Shown here one piece after another: positions 23,536 through 32,530 of a stretch of DNA of 64,000 nucleotides. The number at the start of each line of letters is the position of its first letter. The first letter of the stretch is position 1. The translations under genes and the position numbers were made by a program. Source of the DNA: Williamsia soli (GTDB lineage Bacteria; Actinomycetota; Actinomycetes; Mycobacteriales; Mycobacteriaceae); the NCBI RefSeq assembly GCF_017377795.1, contig NZ_JAFRDR010000007.1, forward strand, positions 62,001 to 126,000. The letters are read 5' to 3'. Below the pieces are notes generated by a model, which was given only the letters and a program-made list of their open reading frames with translations, did no database searches and was not told the DNA's origin.

Positions 23536-24693
23536 CTATCCGATCAGGATCTTGTCATAGTCGCCGACCTGGTCCGACAGGGTTCTCAGATGTTCCGCCG
23601 CGCCACCGAGCGTGTGCTCGATCGCCAGCAGCCGGCTCACGTAGTGGCCTACGGGATATTCGGCGGTGATGCCGATGCCGCCGTGCATCTGGATGGCCTC
23701 CTGGCCGACCTTGCGCGCCGAGCGGCAGACCTGGAGCTTGGCACGCGAGGCGATCACCGGATCGACCTCGCCCTCGGCGAGGGTCACCGTCGCGTACAGG
23801 CTCAGGCTGCGGGCGAGCTCGACGAGAACGTACATGTCGGCCGCGCGATGGGTGAGCGCCTGAAACTTCGCCAGTGGCACACCGAACTGCTTGCGCTGCT
23901 TCAGATAGTCGGTGGTGAGCCGCAGGGTCTGCTCCATCGCGCCGACCGCCTCGGCGCAGAGAGCCACCTGCGCAACGACTTCGGCCTTGACCAGAGCGGC
24001 GTTGACGGTCGAGCTCCGCTTCGCTTCGTCTCCGGCCGTGTCGCCCGAATCGAGCAGGGTCGCGGGCGCATCCTGCAGGTCGATCTCTGCGCCGCGCCGT
24101 GAATCGTGCGTCCGGAAGTTGGTGCGCGTGACGCCGTGCGCATCGGCGTCGACCAGGAAGAGCCGGATCTCGTCGTCGAGGCGGGCACTGACCACGAGCA
24201 CGTCGGCGGAATCGCCGTGCAGGACCGGGTTCTTGCGGCCGGTGAGGGTGTGACCATCGCCTGATGCGGTGGCGGTGGTCGAGACCGCGGTGTGGGGCCA
24301 GCGATCGCCGGGTTCGGTGTGCGCAAACGCGCCCAGCAGGTCACCGGAGGCCAGTTGCGGCAGATACTTCGACTTCTGGTCTGCGCTGCCGACATCGGCG
24401 ATGAGACCGCCCGGGATCAGGACGGCATCGAGGAGGGGTTCGGGGGCGAGGGCGCGGCCGAACTCACCGAGCACGGCAGAGATCTCCTCGGGGCCCGCGC
24501 CCATCCCACCGTCGTCCTCGCTGAACGACAGGCCGAGAATTCCGATCTCGCCCAACGACTTCCAGACGTCCCGACTCCACCCGAGGTCGGTGTCGGTCAC
24601 GTCGCGGAGTTTCTCGAGGTCGTAGAACTTGGTCAGGACGTCGCGCGTGGTGTCGCGAAGGAGGGTCTGTTCTTCGTTGTATTCGAAATCCAT
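23536..24693 (-). CDS. Acyl-CoA dehydrogenase (FadE type)
   Basis: 385-residue flavoprotein of the acyl-CoA dehydrogenase family. The three-domain layout is present: helical N-terminus (DFEYNEEQTLLRDTTRDVL), middle beta-domain (SGDLLGAFAHTEPGDRWPHT) and helical C-terminus (RKQFGVPLAKFQALTHRAAD, AIQMHGGIGITAEYPVGHYV). It appears to pair with the next dehydrogenase as an alpha2beta2-type FadE heteromer, as known for steroid side-chain enzymes in actinobacteria. The usual catalytic Glu is not obvious in this subunit, which supports an auxiliary role. The substrate is unknown. Confidence 0.9.
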   Translation of the reverse strand: MDFEYNEEQTLLRDTTRDVLTKFYDLEKLRDVTDTDLGWSRDVWKSLGEIGILGLSFSEDDGGMGAGPEEISAVLGEFGRALAPEPLLDAVLIPGGLIADVGSADQKSKYLPQLASGDLLGAFAHTEPGDRWPHTAVSTTATASGDGHTLTGRKNPVLHGDSADVLVVSARLDDEIRLFLVDADAHGVTRTNFRTHDSRRGAEIDLQDAPATLLDSGDTAGDEAKRSSTVNAALVKAEVVAQVALCAEAVGAMEQTLRLTTDYLKQRKQFGVPLAKFQALTHRAADMYVLVELARSLSLYATVTLAEGEVDPVIASRAKLQVCRSARKVGQEAIQMHGGIGITAEYPVGHYVSRLLAIEHTLGGAAEHLRTLSDQVGDYDKILIG

Positions 24694-24729
24694 GGTGAAA
24701 GGCAGTCCTTCTGGTGTGCGGCCGGGGGT

Positions 24730-25902
24730 CTACAGGCCGAGGATGGAAGACGCGATGATGGTGCGCTGTACCTCGGACGAGCCGCTGTAGATCGACACCT
24801 TGCGGAAGTTCAAGTAGGTCGGCACCGTCTCCTGAGCCCAACCGGGTGAGGCGATGTCGGCGGCGTTGACCGCCAGGGAGTCGACTCCCGCGAGGTCGGC
24901 GAGCAGCTCGGTCGAGGCCTGCTGCAATTCGCTTCCGCGCAGTTTGAGGACTGACGAGACGGGGTCGGGCTTGCCGTCGGCAGATGCCGCGACGACTCGA
25001 AGCTGCGTCAATTCCAGTGCCAGCAACTCGTTTTCGAGTTCGGCCAGGCGCGCGGCGAACAGCGGATCCTGCAGCAGGGTGCCGTCACCGACAGGCGTTT
25101 TGGCCGCGAGTTCTTTCGCCAGGGTGAGCCGGTTCTTGGTGATCCCGACCCGGGTGACGCCGGCCCGCTCGTTGCCGAGCAAGAATTTAGCGTAGCCCCA
25201 GCCGGCGTTCTCTTCGCCGACGAGGTTCTCGACCGGGACGCGCACGTTCTCGAAGAAGACCTCGTTGACCTCGAAACCGCCGTCGATCAGCTGGATGGGA
25301 CGGACGGTGACGCCCTCGGACTTCATGTCGATCAGCAAGAAGCTGATGCCGGCCTGCCGCTTCGGTGCGTCGGGGTTGGTGCGCACCAGCGCGAAGATCC
25401 AGTCGGCGTACTGCGCCATCGTGGTCCAGGTCTTCTGGCCGTTGACCACGTAGTGGTCGCCGTCGCGGACGGCCTTGGTCTTCAGCGACGCGAGGTCGGA
25501 CCCGGCCTCGGGCTCGGAGAATCCCTGGCACCACCATATGTCGAGGTTGGCCGTCGGGGGGAGGAACCGTTCCTTGAGCTCCTGCGAGCCGAAGTTGGCG
25601 ATGACCGGTCCGACCATGTCGGCGTTGAAGGCCAGCGGTTCGAGAACCGAGGCCAGGTTCATCTCGTTCTGCCAGATGTGCTTCTGCACCGGGGTCCAGT
25701 CTTTGCCGCCCCACTCGGCGGGCCACTTCGGGACGGCCAGGCCGTGCTCGTTGAGCTTGCGCTGCACGGCGATCATGTCGTCCGGCCAGATCGAGGTGCC
25801 GGCCGCGGCGCGCTCGCGAATTTCCTTGGGGATTTCGGTGGTGAAGAAGGTGCGCATTTCCTCGCGGAAGGCGACATCTTCGTCGCTGAGTTTGAGATGC
25901 AT
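24730..25902 (-). CDS. Acyl-CoA dehydrogenase (FadE type)
   Basis: 390-residue acyl-CoA dehydrogenase. Recognisable segments: WPAEWGGKDWTPVQKHIWQN, WWCQGFSEPEAGSDLASLKT, GDHYVVNGQKTWTTMAQYAD (FAD/substrate domain) and the C-terminal RKVSIYSGSSEVQRTIIASS. Start ATG 25902 follows AAGGAACC; the reading upstream to 26091 has no protein character. With the adjacent FadE gene (36 bases downstream) it probably forms a heteromeric enzyme for beta-oxidation of an unknown CoA ester. The divergent TetR gene at 26036 is the likely regulator. Confidence 0.93.
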   Translation of the reverse strand: MHLKLSDEDVAFREEMRTFFTTEIPKEIRERAAAGTSIWPDDMIAVQRKLNEHGLAVPKWPAEWGGKDWTPVQKHIWQNEMNLASVLEPLAFNADMVGPVIANFGSQELKERFLPPTANLDIWWCQGFSEPEAGSDLASLKTKAVRDGDHYVVNGQKTWTTMAQYADWIFALVRTNPDAPKRQAGISFLLIDMKSEGVTVRPIQLIDGGFEVNEVFFENVRVPVENLVGEENAGWGYAKFLLGNERAGVTRVGITKNRLTLAKELAAKTPVGDGTLLQDPLFAARLAELENELLALELTQLRVVAASADGKPDPVSSVLKLRGSELQQASTELLADLAGVDSLAVNAADIASPGWAQETVPTYLNFRKVSIYSGSSEVQRTIIASSILGL

Positions 25903-26035
25903 GGTTCCTTGATACTCCCGTTCGTGTACCCGCGTATGACACTGATCACATAGAGCGACCCGCTCATCGAAACAAAGTTTTACTCGTCGGTCAAACTGTG
26001 GTTTACCCGCGGGGTCGATGCCATAAACTGCGCGG

Positions 26036-26698
26036 ATGGCAGGAGTCCGGCACGCTTCGGTGGGGAAGTCCCCGCGTCGTAGCAACGGCAATCGTCCGAG
26101 CGACGACGCATTGCTCGACGCGGCCAGGGACGTCTTCGATGTGACCGGCTATCACGCGACGTCCATGGAGGCGATTGCGCAGCACGCGAACTCGACGAAA
26201 CCGACGCTCTACGCGCATTTCGGGAGCAAGGAACAGCTGTACCGCGCAGCCTTGGAGCGGGAGGCAGCTCAGTTGCGAGGATGGCTCTTCGAGGCGTACG
26301 AGTCGGTGGCCGGCCTGACGATGGAGGAGCAGGTCAGGGCCGATATGTTGGCGTTCTTCCGCTACGCCACCACGCATCCGACGGGCTTCGGGTTGCTCTT
26401 CGGCGACACCGGGTCGGGGCCGGCCGCCGAGGTTCGCGACGACCTGGTGCATGCCATCACCGATCAGATCGCGGTGCGGATCAGGGCGTACTACATCCAG
26501 CGCCGCCTTCCGCCACCGGCGCAGAGCGCGGAACTACTGGCGTCGATGCTCGTGGGTATCGCCATCCATGGGGGGCGGCAGGCGTTGCTGCTCTCGCTGC
26601 CGCCCGCCGACGTCGGGGTGTTCGCGACGGCGCTCGCCCATGCGGGGTTGCAGCATCTCGCCCCGGCGCAGATGGAAGCCATCGACGAGCTCGGGTGA
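26036..26698 (+). CDS. TetR-family transcriptional regulator
   Basis: 220-residue repressor. The N-terminal HTH is clear: ALLDAARDVFDVTGYHATSM then EAIAQHANSTKPTLYAHFGS, with KEQLYRAAL closing the domain. The C-terminal ligand domain is all-helical. It is transcribed divergently from the fadE pair with about 130 bases between starts, the usual arrangement for a TetR repressor sensing an acyl-CoA made or used by those enzymes. That role is inferred. No perfect operator palindrome was identified in the gap. Confidence 0.92.
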   Translation: MAGVRHASVGKSPRRSNGNRPSDDALLDAARDVFDVTGYHATSMEAIAQHANSTKPTLYAHFGSKEQLYRAALEREAAQLRGWLFEAYESVAGLTMEEQVRADMLAFFRYATTHPTGFGLLFGDTGSGPAAEVRDDLVHAITDQIAVRIRAYYIQRRLPPPAQSAELLASMLVGIAIHGGRQALLLSLPPADVGVFATALAHAGLQHLAPAQMEAIDELG

Positions 26699-26772
26699 CG
26701 CGGGTCGCGCGCCAGATGTGGCGGGCAGGTGCGTTCACCGGCAATGTCCCCGCGACCACTAGCGTGTTCACC

Positions 26773-27609
26773 GTGAGTATCGACAACCATCGTCCGCTGT
26801 CGGCGTCTGATCGCGTCGACGATCGGACCGTGGTCGGCGACATCGACACCCGACGGTTGCCGATGTACGAGGCCGGTGCCATCGACGTCCCGTTCGTGAT
26901 CGCGGGCATGTACGAGAACGTCTCGCGCGACACCCTGTGGGAAGAGCACTCGCATCCCACCCACGAACTGCTGTGGAGCGAGCGCGGCGCGTCGTCGGCG
27001 ACCATCGGACCGCGGATCTGGACCATCACTCCGGCAATTGCTCTGTGGATACCGGCAGGAGTCCGGCATTCGGGCTGGACGCCGGGCGGAACCTTGCTTC
27101 GCGCTGCGCAATTCAGCATCGCGGCCGTGCCGTCCATTTCGCCGGGGCCGGTTGCCGTGGAAGCCTCGCCGTTGCTGCGTCTGCTCCTTGATCGGCTCAC
27201 GGTCGACGACATCGACGCCGATTCCCGTGCGATGACCGAGACGATGGTGCTCGACATCCTGGCCCCCGCTCCCAACGAGCTGCTGCTGCGGGTTCCCGAG
27301 TCGGCACTGCTGGCGCCGATCGTTGCCGCGGTCGGTGCCGACCCGTCCGACGGGACACAGTTGGCCGAGTGGGCAAAGCGACTAGGGGTGAGCGCCCGCA
27401 CGATCACGCGCGCTTTTCTTGCCGAGACCGGAGTCGGGTTCGCCCGGTGGATTGCCACCGCACGCGTGCAGCACGCGATCACGCTGCTGGCCGAGGGGGA
27501 AGACATCGACGACATAGCGTTCACGGTCGGGTTTCGTTCATCCAGCGCGTTCGGGACGGCCTTTCGGCGGGTCACCGGGATGAGTCCGGGGCGCTTCCGT
27601 GAGCAGTGA
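26773..27609 (+). CDS. AraC-family transcriptional regulator
   Basis: About 278-residue regulator with an N-terminal cupin-like sensor (HSHPTHELLWSERGASSATI would be its metal/effector strand; IALWIPAGVRHSGW follows) and a C-terminal double HTH: LAEWAKRLGVSARTITRAFL and IDDIAFTVGFRSSSAFGTAF, ending RRVTGMSPGRFREQ. The first start is uncertain: GTG 26773 is chosen, but GTG 26764 and ATG 26716 are in frame. It lies directly upstream of the siderophore ABC genes on the same strand, so it may regulate them as some AraC proteins do for iron uptake. This is inference. Confidence 0.88.
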   Translation: MSIDNHRPLSASDRVDDRTVVGDIDTRRLPMYEAGAIDVPFVIAGMYENVSRDTLWEEHSHPTHELLWSERGASSATIGPRIWTITPAIALWIPAGVRHSGWTPGGTLLRAAQFSIAAVPSISPGPVAVEASPLLRLLLDRLTVDDIDADSRAMTETMVLDILAPAPNELLLRVPESALLAPIVAAVGADPSDGTQLAEWAKRLGVSARTITRAFLAETGVGFARWIATARVQHAITLLAEGEDIDDIAFTVGFRSSSAFGTAFRRVTGMSPGRFREQ

Positions 27610-27703
27610 ACGGGCGCGCTGATGCGTCGCGCTTGTCCGTTTCGCTAAAAACAGTGTCGTAAATGCTTGATTGCAAACTCTTTAAGGAGTACCTAGCCTT
27701 CTG

Positions 27704-27722
27704 TTAGGTAATCCTTACCGAC
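27704..27722. promoter_or_regulatory. Candidate DtxR/IdeR iron box
   Basis: TTAGGTAATCCTTACCGAC resembles the DtxR/IdeR consensus (TTAGGTTAGSCTAACCTAA) with strong left half and partial right half. It lies about 77 bases upstream of the substrate-binding lipoprotein gene, in AT-richer sequence suited to a promoter. Iron-dependent repression of the transport operon is the expected outcome. Confidence 0.55.
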
Positions 27723-27798
27723 CTTGCCGTAGCCGGCCGGACGATCGTCCGCACCCTACGGACGTCTTCACCTTTAGTTTGTTGATCGAAAGGGATCC

Positions 27799-28815
27799 AT
27801 GTCTCGCGCACCGAAGCTGGTGGCATTGGCAGCAGCCGCACTTCTCACCGTCGGAATCTCCGCGTGCTCGTCGTCGAACGACGACAACGGCAGTGGTGGT
27901 GAATTCGAATCGATCACCATCGAACACGCGCTCGGCACGACGGTCATCGACGAGAAGCCCGAGCGGATCGCCACTGTGAACTGGGCCAACCAAGAGGTGC
28001 CGCTGGCACTCGGGGTGGTGCCGGTGGGAATGGCGGCCGCGAACTTCGGTGATGACAACGGCGACGGCATCCTGCCATGGGTCGATGAGCGTCTACAGGA
28101 ACTCGGCGGAGAGCCGCCCGTACTGTTCGACGAGACCGATGGCGTGGACTTCGAGGCGGTCGCCAACACCAATCCGGATGTGATCCTGGCCGCGTACTCC
28201 GGTCTGACGCAAGAGGACTACGACACCCTCAGCGAGATCGCACCCGTCGTGGCATTCCCCGAGACCGCGTGGGGCACCCCGTGGCGCGAGATGATCCAGT
28301 TGAACAGCCAGGCCATGGGAATGGCTGCAGAGGGTGAGGAGCTGATCGCCTCGCTCGAGAACGAGATAGAGACAGCTGTTGCCGAGTTCCCTGCACTGCA
28401 GGGCAAGTCGGCGATGTTCCTGACCCACGTCGACCCCTCTGACCTGAGCGAGGTCAGTTTCTACACCACGCATGACACCCGTCCGATGTTCTTCGAAGAC
28501 CTGACCCTGACGACGCCGGCCAGCATCGCCGCTGCCTCGGCCGAGACCGACAAGTTCTCGCTGACCCGCAGCGCCGAGCAGGTCGACGGCATCAGCGATG
28601 TCGACATCATCGTCACGTATGGCTCGGATGAGCTCATCGCCGCGCTGAAGGCCGATCCGCTGCTGTCGCAGATCCCCGCGGTTGCCAACAATGCGATCGT
28701 GAGCTTGCCGAGCACCCCGCTGGGCACCGCCGCGAACCCGACCCCGCTGTCGATCTCCTTCGTGTTGAACGACTACCTGGAGATGCTCGCGCAGGCCGCT
28801 GACAACGCGCAGTGA
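27799..28815 (+). CDS. Iron-siderophore ABC transporter, substrate-binding lipoprotein
   Basis: 338-residue lipoprotein of the FepB/FhuD type. The signal peptide ends in lipobox ISAC (KLVALAAAALLTVGISAC). The mature protein has the two-lobe pattern with an early TTVIDEKPERIATVNWANQE strand, VNTNPDVILA-type segment (AVANTNPDVILAAYSGLTQE) and a long connecting helix (MIQLNSQAMGMAAEGEELIA). It should bind a ferric siderophore outside the membrane and hand it to the FecCD-type permeases encoded next. The ligand is unknown. Transcription is probably under the iron box upstream. Stop overlaps the next start by four bases. Confidence 0.93.
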   Translation: MSRAPKLVALAAAALLTVGISACSSSNDDNGSGGEFESITIEHALGTTVIDEKPERIATVNWANQEVPLALGVVPVGMAAANFGDDNGDGILPWVDERLQELGGEPPVLFDETDGVDFEAVANTNPDVILAAYSGLTQEDYDTLSEIAPVVAFPETAWGTPWREMIQLNSQAMGMAAEGEELIASLENEIETAVAEFPALQGKSAMFLTHVDPSDLSEVSFYTTHDTRPMFFEDLTLTTPASIAAASAETDKFSLTRSAEQVDGISDVDIIVTYGSDELIAALKADPLLSQIPAVANNAIVSLPSTPLGTAANPTPLSISFVLNDYLEMLAQAADNAQ

Positions 28816-29873
28816 CCAGCAGTAACCCCGGTTCCATCACCGAGGCCCCGGCTCTCCCGGGCGTCGCCGCCGTGCGACGCCCGCGGAGGGTCCGGGCGCT
28901 CGGTCTCCTCGCCGTCACTGCAGGACTGCTGGTCCTCGGGATCATCTCGGTGAAGGTCGGATCCAGGGACGTCGACTGGTCCGACGTGTTCACCGTGCTC
29001 GGCGGGAACAGTTCCGGACTCGATCAGGCCGCCGTCGAAAAGCGGATACCGAGAACACTTCTGGCGATGCTCGCCGGCGCCGCGCTCGGTGTCTCCGGGG
29101 CTGTGATGCAGGGCGTGACCAGGAATCCGTTGGCGGACCCGGGCATTCTGGGCGTCAACATGGGAGCGGCGCTCGCCGTGGTCGTCGGCATCGCCTATTT
29201 CGGGCTCGACACCGCATCGGGCTTCATCTGGGTTGCCATCGTCGGGGCCGGTATCGCCGCGGTCTTCGTCTACTGCGTCGGATCCCTCGGCCGTGGGGGA
29301 GCGACCCCACTCAAACTCGCCCTTGCCGGTGCCGCGACATCGGCAGCTCTGGTGTCCTTCGTCACCGCAGTTGTGCTGGGACGCAACGATATCGCCGACA
29401 CCGCGCAGTCGTGGCGCATCGGTGGGGTCGGCGGGGCGACGTATTCCAGCATCGAGCAGGTGCTGCCCTTTCTGATCGTGGGATGTGCGATCTCGCTGTT
29501 GTCTGCGCGTGGCCTGAACTCGCTGGCCCTCGGCGACGATCTCGCTGCTGGTCTGGGCGAGCGGGTTGCCCTGGTCCGGGGAGCGTCCGCGATCGGTGCG
29601 GTGATCCTCTGCGGCGCCGCGACCGCTGTGTGCGGACCCATCGCCTTCGTCGGTCTGGTGGTCCCGCATGCCTGCCGATTGATCGTCGGTGTGGATCACC
29701 GCTGGCTGCTGCCGTTCTCGGCGATCACCGGCGCCGCGTTGTTGACCGCAGCCGATGTGCTCGGCCGCATCGTCGCCCGTCCTGCCGAGATCGACGTCGG
29801 CATCTTGACCGCGCTGATCGGAGCCCCGTTCTTCATCTACATCGTCCGCCGGCAGAAGGTGAGTGCGCTGTGA
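28812..29873 (+). CDS. Iron-siderophore ABC transporter permease (FecCD family)
   Basis: 353-residue permease with about nine or ten hydrophobic helices. FecCD motifs: RIPRTLLAMLAGAALGVSGA, VMQGVTRNPLADPGILGVNM and CGPIAFVGLVVPHACRLIVG (coupling helix to the ATPase). It overlaps both neighbours by four bases. It forms the heterodimeric membrane channel with the next gene product. Confidence 0.94.
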   Translation: MTSSNPGSITEAPALPGVAAVRRPRRVRALGLLAVTAGLLVLGIISVKVGSRDVDWSDVFTVLGGNSSGLDQAAVEKRIPRTLLAMLAGAALGVSGAVMQGVTRNPLADPGILGVNMGAALAVVVGIAYFGLDTASGFIWVAIVGAGIAAVFVYCVGSLGRGGATPLKLALAGAATSAALVSFVTAVVLGRNDIADTAQSWRIGGVGGATYSSIEQVLPFLIVGCAISLLSARGLNSLALGDDLAAGLGERVALVRGASAIGAVILCGAATAVCGPIAFVGLVVPHACRLIVGVDHRWLLPFSAITGAALLTAADVLGRIVARPAEIDVGILTALIGAPFFIYIVRRQKVSAL

Positions 29874-30928
29874 CGGCCGGAGTGGAGAAACCGGCCCGTG
29901 TCCTGACCGCCGACGACATCGCGTCGCGGCGTCGCGGGCGGGGTGTGCGGCGACGTGTGGTCATCGCAGTGCTCGCTGCGCTTGTCATTGCGGCCTTTGC
30001 GATCTCGCTCATGTTCGGCCAGACGTTCTATCCGCCGGGCGATGTCCTGCGGGTGATCTTCGGGGAGCAGGTGCAGGGCGCGACGTTCACCGTCGGCCGG
30101 CTGCGACTGCCTCGTGCCGTGCTGGCCGTGATCACCGGTGCCTGCTTCGGCCTCGCCGGCGTCACATTTCAGACCATGCTCCGTAATCCGCTGGCCAGCC
30201 CCGACATAATCGGGATCAGTGCCGGCGCCAGTGCGGCAGCGACATTCGCGATCGTGACGCTATCCCTCGGTGCCACGCAGGTCTCCGCCTTCGCGATCGT
30301 CTCGGGCCTCGCGATCGCACTGCTCATCTATGTGCTCTCGTTCAAGAACGGCGTCGGTGGTACCCGGCTGATCCTGATCGGCATCGGCATCGCCGCGATG
30401 CTCCACAGCGTCACCGACTACCTGCTCGACCAGGCGTCCCAATGGGATCAGCAAGCCGCGATGCGCTGGCTCACCGGCAGCCTCAACGGCGCCTCGTGGA
30501 CACAGGTCGTGCCCGTGGTGGTCGCGCTGGTGATCTTCGCCCCGATCCTGCTCGGTCAGAGCCGCAACCTCGACATCTCGCGGCTCGGCGATGACACCGC
30601 GTCGGCGCTCGGCGTCCGGGTCAATCGGCTGCGACTGATCGTCATCGTCGCCGCGGTCGGTGTTTTGGCCTTTGCCACCGCCGCAGCCGGACCGATCGCG
30701 TTCGTCGCGTTTCTGTCCGGACCCATCGCCGCGCGTCTGGTCGGACCGAACGGCTCGCTGGTGATCCCGTCGGCACTGGTCGGCGCGCTGCTCGTGCTGG
30801 TCGCCGACTTCGCCGGACAGTTCGCCTTCGACACCCGTTTTCCCGTCGGGGTGGTCACCGGGGTACTCGGTGCCCCCTATCTCATCTATCTGATCGTCCG
30901 TACCAACCGTGCCGGAGGCTCGCTGTGA
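29870..30928 (+). CDS. Iron-siderophore ABC transporter permease (FecCD family)
   Basis: 352-residue second permease. Start GTG 29870 overlaps the preceding stop (GTGA), giving VTAGVEKPARVLTADD; the frame stays open further upstream inside the previous gene but is not coding there. Motifs: RLRLPRAVLAVITGACFGLA, FQTMLRNPLASPDIIGISAG and AAGPIAFVAFLSGPIAARLV. A longer cytoplasmic N-terminus (about 30 residues, Arg-rich) precedes the first helix. It pairs with the preceding permease. Confidence 0.94.
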   Translation: MTAGVEKPARVLTADDIASRRRGRGVRRRVVIAVLAALVIAAFAISLMFGQTFYPPGDVLRVIFGEQVQGATFTVGRLRLPRAVLAVITGACFGLAGVTFQTMLRNPLASPDIIGISAGASAAATFAIVTLSLGATQVSAFAIVSGLAIALLIYVLSFKNGVGGTRLILIGIGIAAMLHSVTDYLLDQASQWDQQAAMRWLTGSLNGASWTQVVPVVVALVIFAPILLGQSRNLDISRLGDDTASALGVRVNRLRLIVIVAAVGVLAFATAAAGPIAFVAFLSGPIAARLVGPNGSLVIPSALVGALLVLVADFAGQFAFDTRFPVGVVTGVLGAPYLIYLIVRTNRAGGSL

Positions 30929-31734
30929 CCACCGACCATAGTCTCGTCGTCGAAGGACTGACCCTCGGTTACGGCGACCACACTGTCATCTCCGAACTCG
31001 ATCTCCTCGTACCGCCCGGCAAGGTCACGGCGATCGTCGGCGCCAACGCCTGCGGGAAGTCGACTCTGCTGCGGTCCATGTCGCGCCTGCTCGCACCTCG
31101 GGGCGGCCGGGTGTTGCTCGACGGCAAAGAAGTTCACCGGACGCCCGCCAAACAATTGGCCCGCACCCTGGGCTTGCTGCCGCAATCGCCGATCTCGCCG
31201 GAGGGCATCACAGTCGCGGACCTGGTGGGCAGGGGCCGCCATCCGCACCAGGGGATCTTCGCGCGCTGGAGCCGCGAGGACGACGAAGCCGTCGCCGATG
31301 CTCTGACCGTCACCGAAACGGCCGTGCTGGCCGATCGCCCGGTCGACGAACTGTCCGGTGGACAGCGCCAACGGGTCTGGATAGCAATGGCTCTGGCTCA
31401 ACAGACGGATCTGCTGCTCTTGGATGAGCCGACCACGTTTCTCGACGTCAGTCATCAGATCGAGGTCCTTGATCTGCTCACCGACCTCAATCGGAACCGC
31501 GGTACCACCATCGTGATGGTGCTCCATGACTTGAACATGGCCGCACGCTACTCGGATCACCTCGTCGCACTGGCAGACGGAAAGCTGCACGCCGCAGGCG
31601 ATCCTGCAGAGGTGCTGACAGAAGACAATGTTCGCGCGGTCTTCGGACTCGACAGTCAGGTGATCGCAGATCCGACGTCCGGTAAGCCACTGATGCTCCC
31701 GCTGGGCAGGCATCACGTCCTCAACGAGCTCTAG
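30925..31734 (+). CDS. Iron-siderophore ABC transporter ATPase (FecE/FepC type)
   Basis: 269-residue ATPase. Walker A GANACGKST, Q-loop around LGLLPQSPISPEG, signature LSGGQRQRVWIAMAL, Walker B LLLLDEPTTFLDV and H-switch MVLHDLNMAARY are all intact. It powers ferric-siderophore import by the two permeases. Start GTG overlaps the previous stop by four bases. The operon ends here; a 67-bp palindromic repeat follows 11 bases after the stop and may serve as terminator. Confidence 0.95.
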   Translation: MTTDHSLVVEGLTLGYGDHTVISELDLLVPPGKVTAIVGANACGKSTLLRSMSRLLAPRGGRVLLDGKEVHRTPAKQLARTLGLLPQSPISPEGITVADLVGRGRHPHQGIFARWSREDDEAVADALTVTETAVLADRPVDELSGGQRQRVWIAMALAQQTDLLLLDEPTTFLDVSHQIEVLDLLTDLNRNRGTTIVMVLHDLNMAARYSDHLVALADGKLHAAGDPAEVLTEDNVRAVFGLDSQVIADPTSGKPLMLPLGRHHVLNEL

Positions 31735-31744
31735 CGGGTCCCAC

Positions 31745-31811
31745 AAAAGCACACCGTTCAGTCATATACACACGTCGCAACGTGTGCACATGACTGGAGT
31801 GAGTGCATCTG
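31745..31811. repeat. 67-bp palindromic repeat, family 1, copy 2
   Basis: Same length and same ends (AAAAGCACACCG...GCATCTG) as copies 1 and 3, in the same orientation. Left core CAGTCATATACACACGTCG pairs with CAACGTGTGCACATGACTG with three mismatches. It lies between the ABC ATPase gene and the 3' end of the decayed AbiEi/DUF559 gene, ending two bases before that gene's stop codon. Confidence 0.85.
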
Positions 31812-31813
31812 TC

Positions 31814-32392
31814 TCAGATCACTCCGGCGACCCGAAGAACCTTCCGGATCCTGGCGGGCAGCAGCCGTGGATCCTTGAGGTCGTCCCACACCCATCGGAT
31901 GACAAGGATCCCTTCCTCCCGAAGTCGATCCTCGCGACGCTTCTCGCGAATGACCACGTCCGAGACGGATTCGCCAGGACGACGGTGCTTTTCGTACTTC
32001 ACCCTGCCGTCGAACTCGCCGACGACCTTTCCATCCCAGTCGAAATCGACCCGGGCAATCAACTCTCCCCACGGTTCGCGGTACTCGGTCTGCAGCGACG
32101 GGATCGGAATGTCCGACCACTCGATGAACAACGTGCGGCTCAGCGATTCCCCCACGGACTCGGAGCGGCGATCGGCGGCGTCCAGCGAGCGACGCAGCAC
32201 CGCAACCCCGGAACTCTTTGCCGACCGTTGAGCAATCGACTCCAACTCCGCTCGGTCGACACCGAGGCGTAGCGCATGGTCGAGGACAACGACCGCCTGC
32301 GCGAAAGATCCCTGCCGAGCGACATCGCAGGCGGTCATGGCCAGCTTGGTCAGCAGGACTCCGTCGATCACGGTCACATCAGACCGTGGACA
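31814..32392 (-). pseudogene. 5'-truncated AbiEi/DUF559-type protein gene
   Basis: About 190 residues of protein character remain. LLTKLAMTACDVARQGSFAQ and AVVVLDHALR match the middle of actinobacterial AbiEi-like proteins, and the C-terminal part has the Vsr/DUF559 nuclease-like pattern (ARVDFDWDGKVVGEFDGRVK, REKRREDRLREEGILVIRWV). The N-terminal winged-helix half, about 100 residues in intact relatives, is missing: upstream of codon DVTVIDG the frame runs straight into repeat copy 3. A GTG at 32377 could still start a shortened product. The remnant is bounded on both sides by directly oriented copies of the 67-bp repeat. Intact relatives act as antitoxin-like or orphan proteins in variable regions. 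Confidence 0.7.
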
Positions 32393-32398
32393 GCCTGC

Positions 32399-32465
32399 AA
32401 AAGCACACCGTCCAGTCATCTGCACACGTCGCAACGTGTGCAGATGACCGGAGCGTGTGTATCTG
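32399..32465. repeat. 67-bp palindromic repeat, family 1, copy 3
   Basis: Third copy, same length and orientation. Core CCAGTCATCTGCACACGTCG pairs with CAACGTGTGCAGATGACCGG. Relative to copy 1, the base pair at element positions 22/45 is swapped from G-C to C-G, and the pair at 15/52 likewise, so pairing is preserved although sequence changed. It abuts the truncated end of the AbiEi/DUF559 gene. Confidence 0.85.
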
Positions 32466-32530
32466 CGGGGTAGAAAAATTACCGCCGCGTTACATCTGTG
32501 AGGTTCTCGAATCGCAGATTTGGTCCCGGG

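Noticed and set aside
29411-29870. N-terminal extension of the second FecCD permease into the preceding gene
   Set aside because: The overlap would be 460 bases with no protein character; the GTG at 29870 gives the standard four-base overlap seen throughout this operon.
31784-32272. Plus-strand open frames inside the region of the decayed AbiEi/DUF559 gene
   Set aside because: Protein similarity is on the minus strand; the plus-strand translations lack structure and start within the repeat.
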